Source: Aurantiacibacter luteus (GTDB taxonomy: Bacteria; Pseudomonadota; Alphaproteobacteria; Sphingomonadales; Sphingomonadaceae). Taken from it: 64,000 nt of DNA. Positions 16,197 to 26,425 of the stretch are shown here, one piece after another. Both the position numbers and the translations under genes were made by a program. The stretch lies in contig NZ_LBHB01000003.1 of assembly GCF_001010945.1 (NCBI RefSeq), positions 1 through 64,000 on the forward strand. The letters are read 5' to 3'. Under the pieces are notes generated by a model. It did no database searches. It saw only the letters and a list, made by a program, of their open reading frames with translations, and had not been told where the DNA came from. Numbering within the stretch: the stretch's first letter is position 1; each line of letters opens with the position of its first letter.

Positions 16197-16839
16197 CCAG
16201 CAACTCCTGCAATTGCCCCGCATCGCGCGCCACCGCCTCGGCCCCGGCGGCGAGCAGTTCCTCGCCCTTGTGATAGCCCCAGGCGACGCCCAGCGCACGC
16301 GTGCCCGCGGCGACCGCCATCGCGATATCGTAGATGGTATCGCCGATCATCACCGTGTCCTCGGGCGCGGCCAGCGCCTCATCCATCGCAGCCTGCAACA
16401 TCGCGGGATGCGGCTTGGACGGGTGGCGGTCGGCGGTCTGGAGCGTGGCGAAGAGGTCGCCCAGGTCGTTGGCGGCTAGCGTCGCGGCAAGGCCCCGGTC
16501 GGACTTGCCCGTGGCAACGCCCAGCGTCCAGCCATTGCCGTGCAGGCGGCGCAGCAGGTCCGCCATGCCCTCGAACAGTGGTTCGCGCAGCCGACCTTCC
16601 TCGCGGGCGGCACGGAATTCGCGCTTGTAGGCTTCGACCACCTGCAGGCGCTGCGCTTCCTCGCCGTCCATCATCAGCTGGCGCACCGCGGCGGGCAGGC
16701 TCAGGCCGACAATGCGGCGGATGGCGGCGGGGTCGGGCGGAGGCTCGCCGATGGCGGCGAAGGCGCGTTGCATAGCCGAGACCACGCCCGCCTGACCGTC
16801 GCTCAGCGTCCCGTCGCAATCGAATACCGCAAGCTTCAT
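16189..16839 (-). CDS. HAD-superfamily phosphatase (phosphoglycolate phosphatase-like)
   Basis: The 216-residue hydrolase has the HAD motif I VFDCDGTLSDGQ near residue 5, motif II in GVATGKSDRG, the conserved Lys in HPSKPHP, and motif IV MIGDTIYDIAMA. A helical cap domain lies between motifs I and II. The set suggests a Gph/PpaX-like phosphatase acting on a small phosphoester, but substrate cannot be fixed. The ATG at 16839 is 5 bp after the stop of the pseudouridine synthase, so the genes are probably co-transcribed and the phosphatase may use coupled translation. Confidence 0.9.
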   Translation of the reverse strand: MKLAVFDCDGTLSDGQAGVVSAMQRAFAAIGEPPPDPAAIRRIVGLSLPAAVRQLMMDGEEAQRLQVVEAYKREFRAAREEGRLREPLFEGMADLLRRLHGNGWTLGVATGKSDRGLAATLAANDLGDLFATLQTADRHPSKPHPAMLQAAMDEALAAPEDTVMIGDTIYDIAMAVAAGTRALGVAWGYHKGEELLAAGAEAVARDAGQLQELLGD

Positions 16840-16844
16840 GGGGG

Positions 16845-18044
16845 TCAGCGGCCTTTCGGCTTGCCCGGGCGGCCAGCGGGTTTCGCGCCGGGCTTCGTAT
16901 TGCCGCCCTTCCCGGAAGGCTTGCGTCCGACAGGCTTCATGCCCGCATCGCCCGACCGGCGAGAGCCGCGCTCGCCGCGGCGGGCCTTGCGGTACTGCTT
17001 GGCGTGGGCCTTGGCCGCCTGCTTCTTCTCCTCGCGGCTGCGCTCGGGCGGCGGGGCGGCGACGGGGCCTGCATCGCTTAGCCCCTCGTCGAAGCCCAGC
17101 TGCTCCATGCTCGCCGCGAAGTGTTCGGGCAGCGAAGCGACGGCATCGATCTCTTCGCCACCGGGCCCGTCGATGATGAGGCGGCGGGCGTGGAGGTGCA
17201 TCTTGCGGCTGATCGAGCCGGTCAGGTAGGCATCTTGCCCGCCGTATTTGCCGTCGCCCACGATGGGATGGCCGATGGCGGCCATGTGGACGCGCAGCTG
17301 GTGGGTGCGGCCGGTGAAGGGTTGCAGCTCGACCCACGCGGCGCGGGTGCCGGCGCGGTCGACCACGCGGTAGGCGGTGCGCGCGGGCTGACCGTTTTCC
17401 TCGTCGATGTGCATCTTTTCGCCGCCGGTGCCGGGCTGCTTGGCGAGCGCGGCCTCGACCGTGCCCTCGCGCACCTCGGGCACGCCGACCACCAGCGCCC
17501 AGTAGATCTTTTTCGCGCTGCGGCTGGAGAACCGCTTGGAATAGGATGCCGCGCTGCCCGGCGTGCGGGCGACGAGCAGGACGCCCGAGGTATCCTTGTC
17601 GAGCCGGTGGACGAGGCGCGGGCGCGGTTCGTCCTCGCCCGCGTAGGCATCAAGCAGGCCGTCGACGTGGCGCGTGGTTTTGGTGCCGCCCTGCGTGGCG
17701 AGGCCAGGCGGCTTGTTCAGCACCAGCGCGGTCTTCGTGCGAGTGATGAGCATGGCCTCGGCCTCCGCCTCCTCCTCGGCGCTGAGGGCGCGGCGCTGGC
17801 GCTTGGCCGCATCCTTGTCCTCGCCGCCCGGCGGCACGCGCAGCATTTGTCCTGCGACAAGGCGGTCCTCCGGCTTCACCCGCTTGCCGTCCACCCTGAG
17901 CTGCCCGGTGCGCGCCCAGCGGCTGACGGTGCCGAAGCCGACCTGTGGCAGATGGCGCTTGAACCAGCGGTCGAGCCGCATGCCGTCGTCGTCCGCGCCG
18001 ACGGTGAACTGCCGCACCTCGGCCTGCGTGTCGCGCCCGGCCAT
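16845..18044 (-). CDS. RluA-family pseudouridine synthase
   Basis: The 399-residue enzyme isomerises uridines in 23S rRNA (RluC/RluD type). An S4 RNA-binding domain occupies residues about 15-75 and the catalytic Asp is in HRLDKDTSGVLL near residue 145. The C-terminal 80 residues are a long basic, Lys/Arg/Gly/Pro-rich tail that is not part of the catalytic fold and may bind RNA. ATG 18044 overlaps the crcB stop. The exact target site cannot be assigned; RluC is the nearest guess. Confidence 0.92.
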   Translation of the reverse strand: MAGRDTQAEVRQFTVGADDDGMRLDRWFKRHLPQVGFGTVSRWARTGQLRVDGKRVKPEDRLVAGQMLRVPPGGEDKDAAKRQRRALSAEEEAEAEAMLITRTKTALVLNKPPGLATQGGTKTTRHVDGLLDAYAGEDEPRPRLVHRLDKDTSGVLLVARTPGSAASYSKRFSSRSAKKIYWALVVGVPEVREGTVEAALAKQPGTGGEKMHIDEENGQPARTAYRVVDRAGTRAAWVELQPFTGRTHQLRVHMAAIGHPIVGDGKYGGQDAYLTGSISRKMHLHARRLIIDGPGGEEIDAVASLPEHFAASMEQLGFDEGLSDAGPVAAPPPERSREEKKQAAKAHAKQYRKARRGERGSRRSGDAGMKPVGRKPSGKGGNTKPGAKPAGRPGKPKGR

Positions 18045-18457
18045 CAGGCGAGCAGCCGCGTGAGGAAGAGGCCGAAGACGAACCCGGTCACGCCGAGCCC
18101 GACCGAGAGCATCAGGTAGATCGCCGCGAGGCCCACCTGCTGGCGCTCGATCAGCAGGGCGAGTTCCAGGCTGAAGGCCGAGAAGGTCGTGAAACCGCCG
18201 AGCAGTCCGACGCCGAGCAGCAGGCGCAGCTGTTCGGAATTTTCGGGGCTGCTCTTCACCAGCCAGCCGGCGAGCAGGCCCATCAGCAGGCTGCCGATGG
18301 TGTTGACGGCGAGGGTCGGGAAGGGAAACAGGCCGACGGCCGGCGGGCCGAGCCACCAGGTCATCGCCCGGCCGAGCTGGTAGCGGGCGAGCGCGCCGAT
18401 ACCGCCGCCGAGCGCGACCATGAGCGAGGCCCAGATCTGGGGGAGGGGGGTGGACAT
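18044..18457 (-). CDS. crcB: fluoride ion channel CrcB/Fluc
   Basis: The 137-residue four-helix membrane protein matches CrcB, which forms dual-topology dimers that export fluoride. The diagnostic motif GGFTTFSAFSLE is at about residues 74-85, and the GIGALARYQLGRA segment and the VNTIGSLLMG (helix 2 Asn) are typical. It is the first gene of the minus-strand group ending at the ATP12 gene. I found no fluoride riboswitch upstream in 18458-18540. Confidence 0.95.
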   Translation of the reverse strand: MSTPLPQIWASLMVALGGGIGALARYQLGRAMTWWLGPPAVGLFPFPTLAVNTIGSLLMGLLAGWLVKSSPENSEQLRLLLGVGLLGGFTTFSAFSLELALLIERQQVGLAAIYLMLSVGLGVTGFVFGLFLTRLLA

Positions 18458-18666
18458 GGCACACCCCTTAGCCAGCCCACGGCAATGGGGGAAGCGCGGA
18501 GGCTGAGAAAGCTTGCTTTCGCGCGAAGGCTCGCCTAATGGCCCGGCACGTATCGCCGATCCGGAACGGAATCGGTCCGATGCTCATTGGTTATGCAAAT
18601 GGTGCAACCCGCGCCGATCGCTCGCGGGCTCTCCCGGTATCGGTTTTGAAAGGTGGCTTAGGTTTT

Positions 18667-18873
18667 ATGCAGATCGTCGTCCGCGATAACAACGTCGAAC
18701 AGGCTCTCCGTGCGCTCAAGAAGAAGCTGCAGCGCGAGGGGGTGTATCGCGAGATGAAGCTGCGCCGCCACTACGAGAAGCCAAGTGAGAAGCGCGCCCG
18801 CGAAAAGGCCGCCGCCGTGCGCCGCGCCCGCAAGCTGGAGCGCAAGCGTATGGAGCGTGACGGCATCAAGTAA
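18667..18873 (+). CDS. rpsU: 30S ribosomal protein S21
   Basis: The 68-residue basic protein is S21: [20 protein letters not shown] at the N-terminus and an Arg/Lys-rich helical C-terminus. S21 helps the 30S subunit select mRNA. ATG 18667 was chosen from family length; AAAGGTGG lies about 9 bp upstream. The 209 bp before it contain no other gene that I can see and must hold its promoter. It is followed by an intrinsic terminator, so it is probably monocistronic. Confidence 0.97.
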   Translation: MQIVVRDNNVEQALRALKKKLQREGVYREMKLRRHYEKPSEKRAREKAAAVRRARKLERKRMERDGIK

Positions 18874-18899
18874 GCTTGATTGCTTTTACCAGCTAAGCC

Positions 18900-18937
18900 A
18901 AAAGGGCGTGGAACTCATCTTCCGCGCCCTTTTCGTT
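18900..18937 (+). terminator. intrinsic terminator after rpsU
   Basis: AAAGGGCG (18901-18908) pairs with CGCCCTTT (18925-18932), with further GGA/TCC pairing inside the loop, and the stem is followed by a T-rich stretch (TTTTCGTTT). It lies 27 bp after the rpsU stop. Confidence 0.8.
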
Positions 18938-18966
18938 TGCGCCCTCCCTGACAGGACGACATTCCC

Positions 18967-19569
18967 ATGACCGAAGTCACCCGCGTGCCCTTGCAGCCGA
19001 TCGCCAAGGGATCGCTTGCCAAGCTCTGGCTCGGTGTCCTCGCCGCGATCGTGCTGGCCGCGGGGGTCGCCTGGCTCGCCATGCCCCCGGGCGTGAGCGT
19101 CGATACAGTGCGCGCGGGCGAGGGGCCCAACCCCACCGCCGAGGACGTGGTCTTCGTCAACTACACCGGCCGCCTGGCCGACGGCACCGTGTTCGACCGC
19201 TCGCAGCCGACCAACCTGCCGGTGCCGGGCATCTTCCCCGAGGGCACACCGCTGCCGCTCAGCGACATGGTTCCCGGCTTCACCCAGGCCATGGTGCAGA
19301 CGCAGAAGGGCGGGCAGTACACCATCTTCATTCCGTCCGACCTCGCCTTCGGTGCCGACGTGCCGCCGGGCGGCCCGATCCCGCCGAATTCCGACCTGAC
19401 CTTCGATGTCGAGGTGGTGGATTTCATGACCCGCGCCGATTTCGACCAGCGCCTGCAGACGCTGCAGCAAATGATGATGCAGCAGCAGATGCAGGGCGGC
19501 GAAGGCGGCCAGGGCGGCGCACCCGCGGCTCCCGTTCCCCCCGCCGGCGAGGACGGCCCGCCGCAATAA
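18967..19569 (+). CDS. membrane-anchored FKBP-type peptidyl-prolyl isomerase
   Basis: The 200-residue product has a membrane anchor (residues about 18-38), then an FKBP domain (residues about 55-158) with the VFVNYTGRLADGTVFDRS and MVPGFTQAMVQTQKGGQY motifs and the FGADVPPGGPIPPNSDLTFD loop. The C-terminal 40 residues are Gln/Met- and Gly/Pro-rich. It would catalyse prolyl isomerisation of periplasmic proteins. It is transcribed alone between the rpsU terminator and the DUF4153 gene. Confidence 0.92.
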   Translation: MTEVTRVPLQPIAKGSLAKLWLGVLAAIVLAAGVAWLAMPPGVSVDTVRAGEGPNPTAEDVVFVNYTGRLADGTVFDRSQPTNLPVPGIFPEGTPLPLSDMVPGFTQAMVQTQKGGQYTIFIPSDLAFGADVPPGGPIPPNSDLTFDVEVVDFMTRADFDQRLQTLQQMMMQQQMQGGEGGQGGAPAAPVPPAGEDGPPQ

Positions 19570-19659
19570 GGGGCAGGGGCGCATTGCTCATCTTTCGCTC
19601 ATGACAGGCGTTCCCTTCCCGGACAGGTCTGTCGCGATCCGAGCGAAAGGACGTACAGC

Positions 19660-21327
19660 GTGAACGACATCCCCGCACCCCCGGCCGATACGTCCGGCGC
19701 GGACTGGCCCGCGCGGCCATGGCTGCTGGCGGCCATCGGCGGAGTGGCCGGACTGGCGCTGCAACTGATCGGCTCGTTCGACGACGAATCGGCCGCAGCC
19801 GCCGCAGCCGCCTCCTTCGTGTTCTTCGCCGCCTTCGCGCTCGGTTTCACCCTGCGGCGCGAGCGGCTGGCCGAGGTGCTGGTCTTCGCGCTCGGCCTCG
19901 GCACGGTCATGGCATCGATCGCATGGCTCGCCGTCGCCGCCGACGATAGCCGCGCCGGCCAGGGCTATGCCTTTGCCGCCGGCGTGTTCTTCAGCCTGCT
20001 GGCGATCCCGTTGTTCCAGTCGGATTTCCATCGTCGCCGCTGGGCGACCCCCTATGCCGAGACGCACTTCTTCGTCTGGACCGACGCGGTCAGCGCGGGC
20101 GGGGCCTTCGCCTTCACGCTGCTCGCCTATGCGCTGCTGTGGCTGCTCGACGCCCTGCTCGGCCTCGTCGGGCTGAACTTCGTCGAGAGCCTGCTGCGCA
20201 CCGACTGGTTTGCGGGGCTGTTCGTGGGTGCCAGCTTCGGCGCGGCGCTCGGCGTGCTGCGCAACCAGCTCGCCATCCTTGGCACCCTGCAACGCACGGT
20301 CATGCTGGTACTGTCGCTGCTCGCCGTGCCCTTTGCCCTCGGCATTCTCGCCTTCCTCGCCATGCTGGTGGTAACCGGCGGGCAGGCGCTGTGGCAGGCA
20401 ACCGACAGCGCCACGCCGGTGCTGCTCGCCTGCGCCATCGGCTGCTTCGTTCTCGCCAACTTGGTCGTGCGCGACGACGATGCGAGCCGTAGCGGCAACC
20501 GGGTGATGCAGGCCGCCGCGCTGGTGTTGGCGCTGGCCATCCTGCCGCTGACGGTGTTCGCCGCTATCAGCATGGGCGTGCGGATCGGCCAGCACGGCCT
20601 CAGCCCGGAGCGAATGTGGGCGCTCGTCGCCATCGCCGTCGCCTGCGCCTATGGCGTGGCCTATTGGGTGGCGCTCGCGCGGGGACGGCGCGCCGGATGG
20701 GCCGAGCATTTGCGCCGCGCCAACCTCCACCTCGCCGTGGGCAGCTGCGTGGTGGCGCTGGTGCTGGCCTTTCCGCTGCTCGATTTCGGCGGCATCAGCG
20801 CCGCCAACCAGGTCGCCCGGCTGGAGCGCGGCAAGGTGGCGCTCGCCGATTTCGATTTCGAGGCGCTGCGCTGGGACTTCGGCGATGCCGGACGCCGCGC
20901 GCTGGACCGACTTGCCGCGGGGGAGGGCGAGGTGGCGGAGCTTGCCGCCGATGCCCTCAAGCGCTCGGAGCGCTATCCCGACGTGCGCCGACCCCGCGAC
21001 AGCGGCACGCTGCGTTTCGCCTTCGAGGACGAGCGCCTGCACGGATGGGTGCGCGGTTATGTCGGCGACAATCCGTGGACCTGCGCTCCGGCCTGCGTCG
21101 CGCTCGACCTCGGCCGGGACGGCGACCGCCGCCGCGTGGCGATCGTAACCGGCGGCTCGCGCGAGATCGTGGCCTTCCGCGAAGACGGCGTTCCCGATCC
21201 GCCCGTACCAGTCCCGGCACCGCCCGTTCCCGACGCGGACATCGCTCCCAGCGATGTCGAGGTTCGCCCCTACGCGGGCCGACAGATCTACGTGGGCGGC
21301 GTGCCGGTGGGCGAGCCCTTCGAATAG
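19660..21327 (+). CDS. DUF4153 domain membrane protein
   Basis: The 555-residue product has about ten predicted hydrophobic helices up to residue 375, with the [19 protein letters not shown] segment as a family landmark. A soluble C-terminal domain follows. It matches the DUF4153 family as I recall it; no function is known. GTG 19660 was chosen because GAAAGGA lies about 9 bp upstream and the protein start [10 protein letters not shown] is conserved-looking. Confidence 0.82.
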   Translation: MNDIPAPPADTSGADWPARPWLLAAIGGVAGLALQLIGSFDDESAAAAAAASFVFFAAFALGFTLRRERLAEVLVFALGLGTVMASIAWLAVAADDSRAGQGYAFAAGVFFSLLAIPLFQSDFHRRRWATPYAETHFFVWTDAVSAGGAFAFTLLAYALLWLLDALLGLVGLNFVESLLRTDWFAGLFVGASFGAALGVLRNQLAILGTLQRTVMLVLSLLAVPFALGILAFLAMLVVTGGQALWQATDSATPVLLACAIGCFVLANLVVRDDDASRSGNRVMQAAALVLALAILPLTVFAAISMGVRIGQHGLSPERMWALVAIAVACAYGVAYWVALARGRRAGWAEHLRRANLHLAVGSCVVALVLAFPLLDFGGISAANQVARLERGKVALADFDFEALRWDFGDAGRRALDRLAAGEGEVAELAADALKRSERYPDVRRPRDSGTLRFAFEDERLHGWVRGYVGDNPWTCAPACVALDLGRDGDRRRVAIVTGGSREIVAFREDGVPDPPVPVPAPPVPDADIAPSDVEVRPYAGRQIYVGGVPVGEPFE

Positions 21328-21364
21328 CTTGAAGCCCGCCCCCGCCCTCGCTAGGGCGCGGGGC

Positions 21365-21666
21365 ATGTCCGTGACCCGTGAAGAAGTGGCGAAAATCGCC
21401 TCGCTTGCGCGCATCCGCATGGCCGAGGGCGACCTCGACAAGCTGGTGCCGGAATTCAACAAGATCCTCGAATGGGTCGAACAACTGGGCGAGGTCGATA
21501 CCAGCGGCGTAGAGCCGATGACCGCCGTCATCCCCCAGAAGCTGCGCCTGCGCGACGACGTGGTCGATGCCGATCCGCTGACCGCCGGCGGCCGCCGCGA
21601 CGACGTTCTGGCAAATGCACCCGTGGCCGAACACGGCTTCTACGGCGTGCCCAAGGTGATCGAATA

Positions 21667-21667
<1 letters not shown>
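21365..21667 (+). CDS. gatC: Asp-tRNA(Asn)/Glu-tRNA(Gln) amidotransferase subunit C
   Basis: The 100-residue GatC stabilises GatA and tethers GatA to GatB in the complex that converts Glu-tRNA(Gln) to Gln-tRNA(Gln). The family start [17 protein letters not shown] and the [15 protein letters not shown] loop are clear. The stop overlaps the gatA start by one base (TAATG). Confidence 0.95.
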
Positions 21668-23153
<1,486 letters not shown>

Positions 23154-23160
<7 letters not shown>

Positions 23161-23864
23161 GAGCGCGGGAGCCGGTCGCAACCCGATCGGCTCCGCTGCA
23201 CCGTCTCCGGCGGCAAGTGCGTGCGTGGCTGGGGCGGTATCCGCGAATCTTTCTGGCCGTGCAGAAATGGCGCGGCAGCGGCCGGCAAAAGCGCAGCCTG
23301 CTGGCCGCGGATACCGACATCGTGATCGAGGGCTTTCCTCGCTCGGCCAACAGCTGGTCGGTGCGTGTGTTCGCGCATTGGCAGAGGCCGCGCAGGTTGC
23401 GGATCGCCCACCACCAGCATTCGGAGGCGCAGGTTCTGGCGGGCGTCGCACGCGGCATGCCCGTCATCCTGCTGCTGCGCGATCCCGCCGACGCCGTGCG
23501 CAGCCTGAATGAACTGGACGGGACGAACCTTGACTGGGGCCTGCGCCGCTGGATCGCCTTCTACCGCGCGGCGGAGCAGGTAATCGACAAGGTCGTGGTG
23601 GCGACATTTGCCCAGGCGACCGGCGATTTCGGCAGCGTCGTTAAGCGGGTCAACGAACGGTTCGGCACGGAATTCGCCTTCGGACCGACCGATGACGCCC
23701 TGTTCGCCCGGATCACCGCGAGGATGTACGATACCGGTTTTCCCCATGCCGCGCGAGAGCCGCGAGGCGCCGGTGGATTGCCTGCTATGGACCCGGCATT
23801 GCTCGCCGCGGCACAGGCACTCTACCGCCGGCTTGCCGCGCGGGCGGGCGCTGGTCCGACGTGA
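23154..23864 (+). CDS. sulfotransferase-like P-loop protein between gatA and gatB
   Basis: The 236-residue product carries a plausible 5'-phosphosulfate-binding loop [11 protein letters not shown] near residue 60 and a 3'-phosphate motif in [19 protein letters not shown] near residue 105, the two landmarks of PAPS-dependent sulfotransferases and related P-loop proteins. An Arg-rich N-terminus precedes them. The GTG start (23154) overlaps the end of gatA. It is smaller than most sulfotransferases (about 270-300 residues), and no PAPS synthesis genes are nearby. The acceptor is unknown; a P-loop kinase-like function is an alternative. Confidence 0.65.
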
Positions 23865-24139
23865 GTCCGTGGCGGTCGGCACCGCTCAGCCATTTCGCGG
23901 GCAGGGGCACGGGCCTTTTGCCAACCCAGAAAATTGCCTATCGATAAGCCATGTCGATGACTTGCCAGCCCGAACCTGTCGCCCCGTCTGCGGAGGCTTG
24001 ACCACGCGCGCCGATAGTACAACGCCAGCACGGGGCGCGCTGGAAGCCAGATCGCAGTGCGTCCGCATTATCGCGATCGTCACCTCACGACCATCTGACA
24101 CCCTTGCGCACGTCGCCGCAGGCTTTATCGGGAACAGAC

Positions 24140-25636
24140 ATGAGCACCTATCGCATCCACGGCGCCACTGGCGAATGGGAGGTCGTGATCGGCCTCGAGG
24201 TCCACGCGCAGGTTTCCACCAACGCCAAGCTGTTCAGCGGCGCCAGCACCGCCTTCGGGGCGGAACCCAACAGCCAGGTCAGCCTCGTCGACGCGGCCAT
24301 GCCGGGAATGCTGCCCGTGCCCAACCGCGAGTGCATCCGCCAGGCCGTGCGCACCGGCATGGCGATCGAGGCCGAGATCAACGCCTGGAGCCGTTTCGAC
24401 CGCAAGAACTACTTCTACGCCGACCTGCCGCAGGGCTACCAGATTAGCCAGCTCTACCACCCTATCGTGGGCGAGGGCTCGCTGACCATCGAGGCGGACG
24501 AGAAGGCCGGCATCCCCGAGGACAAGGTCATCGGCATCGAGCGCATCCACGTCGAGCAGGACGCGGGCAAGCTGATGCACGACCAGCACCCGACGATGAG
24601 CTACGTCGACCTCAACCGCACAGGCGTGGCGCTGATGGAGATCGTCAGCCGCCCGGACATGCGCTCGCCCGCCGAGGCGGGGGCCTATGTCCGCAAGCTG
24701 CGGAGCATCCTGCGCTATGTCGGCAGCTGCGACGGCAACATGGAGGAAGGCTCCATGCGCGCCGACGTCAACGTCTCCGTGCGCAAGCCGGGTGAGGAGT
24801 TCGGCACGCGGACCGAGACCAAGAACGTCAATTCCGTGCGCTTCGTCATGCAGGCGATCGAGCACGAGGCGCGGCGGCAGGTCGACCTGATCGAGGACGG
24901 CGGCACGGTGGTGCAGGAAACGCGGCTGTTCGACCCGAACACCGGCACCACCCGCTCGATGCGGTCGAAGGAGGACGCGCACGATTATCGCTACTTCCCC
25001 GATCCCGACCTGCTGCCGCTGGAGCTGGACGAGGCCTTCCTCGCCGAATGCCGCGCGTCCTTGCCCGAGCTGCCCGACGCCAAGCGCGCGCGGTACGAGG
25101 GCGAGCTTGGCCTCACCCCCTACAACGCGCGCGAGCTGACCGCAGAGGTCGAGACATTCGCCCGGTTCGAGACGCTGCTCGCGGAAACGGCCAAGGCGCT
25201 GGACAAGAACGAAGCCGATGTCGCCACGCAGGTCGCCAACTGGTCGCTCTCGGTCGCGCCCGGGGTGATGAAGTCGCTCGGCGACGAGGGCGATGCCGCC
25301 CATGCCACGGCCGCGCGTCAGGCCGCCATCCTCAAGATGCAGGACGCGGGCGAGATCAGCGGCGGACAGGCGAAGGAAATCTTCGAGCGCGTGCTGCGCG
25401 AAGGCCGCGAACCCGAGGAGATCGCCGCCACCGAAGGCCTCAAGCAGGTCAGCGACACCGGCGCGATCGAGGCCGAGATCGACAAGATCATCGCAGCCAA
25501 TCAGGACAAGGTCGAGGAATACCGCGGCGGCAAGGACAAGCTGTTCGGCTTCTTCGTCGGCCAGACGATGAAGGCTATGCAGGGCAAGGCCAACCCGGCG
25601 GTCGTGAACCAGTTGCTGAAGGACAAGCTGGGATAG
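24140..25636 (+). CDS. gatB: Asp/Glu-tRNA amidotransferase subunit B
   Basis: The 498-residue GatB activates the mischarged tRNA and transfers ammonia. Landmarks are [20 protein letters not shown] at the start, [12 protein letters not shown], the [14 protein letters not shown] motif near residue 285, and the C-terminal YqeY-like helical domain. ATG 24140 matches the family start ([11 protein letters not shown]). It is separated from gatA by the sulfotransferase-like gene and a 275-bp gap (23865-24139) in which I see no gene, RNA or convincing promoter, so gatB probably has its own control. Confidence 0.96.
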   Translation: MSTYRIHGATGEWEVVIGLEVHAQVSTNAKLFSGASTAFGAEPNSQVSLVDAAMPGMLPVPNRECIRQAVRTGMAIEAEINAWSRFDRKNYFYADLPQGYQISQLYHPIVGEGSLTIEADEKAGIPEDKVIGIERIHVEQDAGKLMHDQHPTMSYVDLNRTGVALMEIVSRPDMRSPAEAGAYVRKLRSILRYVGSCDGNMEEGSMRADVNVSVRKPGEEFGTRTETKNVNSVRFVMQAIEHEARRQVDLIEDGGTVVQETRLFDPNTGTTRSMRSKEDAHDYRYFPDPDLLPLELDEAFLAECRASLPELPDAKRARYEGELGLTPYNARELTAEVETFARFETLLAETAKALDKNEADVATQVANWSLSVAPGVMKSLGDEGDAAHATAARQAAILKMQDAGEISGGQAKEIFERVLREGREPEEIAATEGLKQVSDTGAIEAEIDKIIAANQDKVEEYRGGKDKLFGFFVGQTMKAMQGKANPAVVNQLLKDKLG

Positions 25637-25647
25637 GCGCAAAGGCC

Positions 25648-26103
25648 TTGTCCTCGATTGTCCTCGTCCATCCCGAAATCGCCGGGAATACCGGTGCCGT
25701 CGGGCGGACCTGCGTGGCGCTGGACATGGAACTGGTGCTGATCCGCCCTTACGGCTTCACCATCACCGACGCGCGGCTGAAGCGCGCCGGGCTCGATTAC
25801 TGGCAACACGTGCGGCTGGCGGAGTTCGAAAGCTGGGAGACGTTTCTGGCCGAGCGTAGCCCGCGCGCCGACCAGCTTTTCCTGTTCGAGGAATATGCCG
25901 AGACCTCGTTCTACGACATTGCTTACCCGGAGGACGCCCTGCTGGTGTTCGGGCAGGAGACCAAGGGCCTGCCGTCAGCGATAGTCGAGGCGCACCGCGA
26001 CGCTTTGGTCAAACTGCCGATGCGCAGCGAGCACATCCGCTCGCTCAACCTCGCCAACACGGTGACGGCAGCCGCCTACCAGGCGCTGCGCGGCCGGATC
26101 TGA
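25648..26103 (+). CDS. trmL: tRNA (cytidine(34)-2'-O)-methyltransferase TrmL
   Basis: The 151-residue SPOUT methyltransferase adds 2'-O-methyl to the wobble position of tRNA-Leu. Family motifs are HPEIAGNTGAVGRTCVALD near residue 9, VFGQETKGLP (motif 2) and MRSEHIRSLNLANTVT (motif 3, knot). I chose TTG 25648, the only start codon near the conserved N-terminus; it has an AAAGG sequence only 2 bp away, so the true initiation site is uncertain. It follows gatB by 11 bp and is probably co-transcribed. Confidence 0.88.
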   Translation: MSSIVLVHPEIAGNTGAVGRTCVALDMELVLIRPYGFTITDARLKRAGLDYWQHVRLAEFESWETFLAERSPRADQLFLFEEYAETSFYDIAYPEDALLVFGQETKGLPSAIVEAHRDALVKLPMRSEHIRSLNLANTVTAAAYQALRGRI

Positions 26104-26110
26104 CCGCGTC

Positions 26111-26425
26111 CTAGTTCGCGGCGCGCTTCGTCGCGCGGAAGGGCATCTTGCCGAACAGGCCGGCGTCGACCGTGCCGGTCGCCTCGCCGCCTTCGTCCAC
26201 CGTGGCCTCGCAGTCGAGCTTCATGGGCATGGGGCTCGTCATCTTCATGGTCCAGCGCAGCGTTTCGCCGTCGATGCTGCCATTGTCGATGTCCATGCTG
26301 CCGAGCGAGCCGGAGAGCGATCCGGAAAAGCCGCCGGCACCGTCGGGCACGACGGTCATCGTGCCCGACTGCTGGCCCATCGGGCTGTCGACGGTAAAGT
26401 CGTAGGTTCCGGACAAGTCGCTCAC
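26111..26425 (-). CDS. small beta-rich hypothetical protein
   Basis: The 104-residue product begins at GTG 26425, overlapping the stop of the M16 protease gene, so it is co-translated with it. The sequence is built of short beta-like strands (YDFTVDSPMGQQSGTMTV, LRWTMKMTSPMPMKLDCEA) with Gly/Ser turns and no signal peptide. It resembles lipocalin-like or DUF-type proteins that sphingomonads often encode next to proteases. I do not recognise a function. Confidence 0.7.
   Translation of the reverse strand: MSDLSGTYDFTVDSPMGQQSGTMTVVPDGAGGFSGSLSGSLGSMDIDNGSIDGETLRWTMKMTSPMPMKLDCEATVDEGGEATGTVDAGLFGKMPFRATKRAAN

Noticed and set aside
18458-18540. Fluoride riboswitch upstream of crcB
   Set aside because: The conserved pseudoknot elements are not visible and the stretch before the crcB start is short.
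23865-24139. Possible tRNA or regulatory RNA between the sulfotransferase-like gene and gatB
   Set aside because: No cloverleaf arms, T-loop sequence or riboswitch core was visible; a TTGACC at 23998 lacks a -10 partner.
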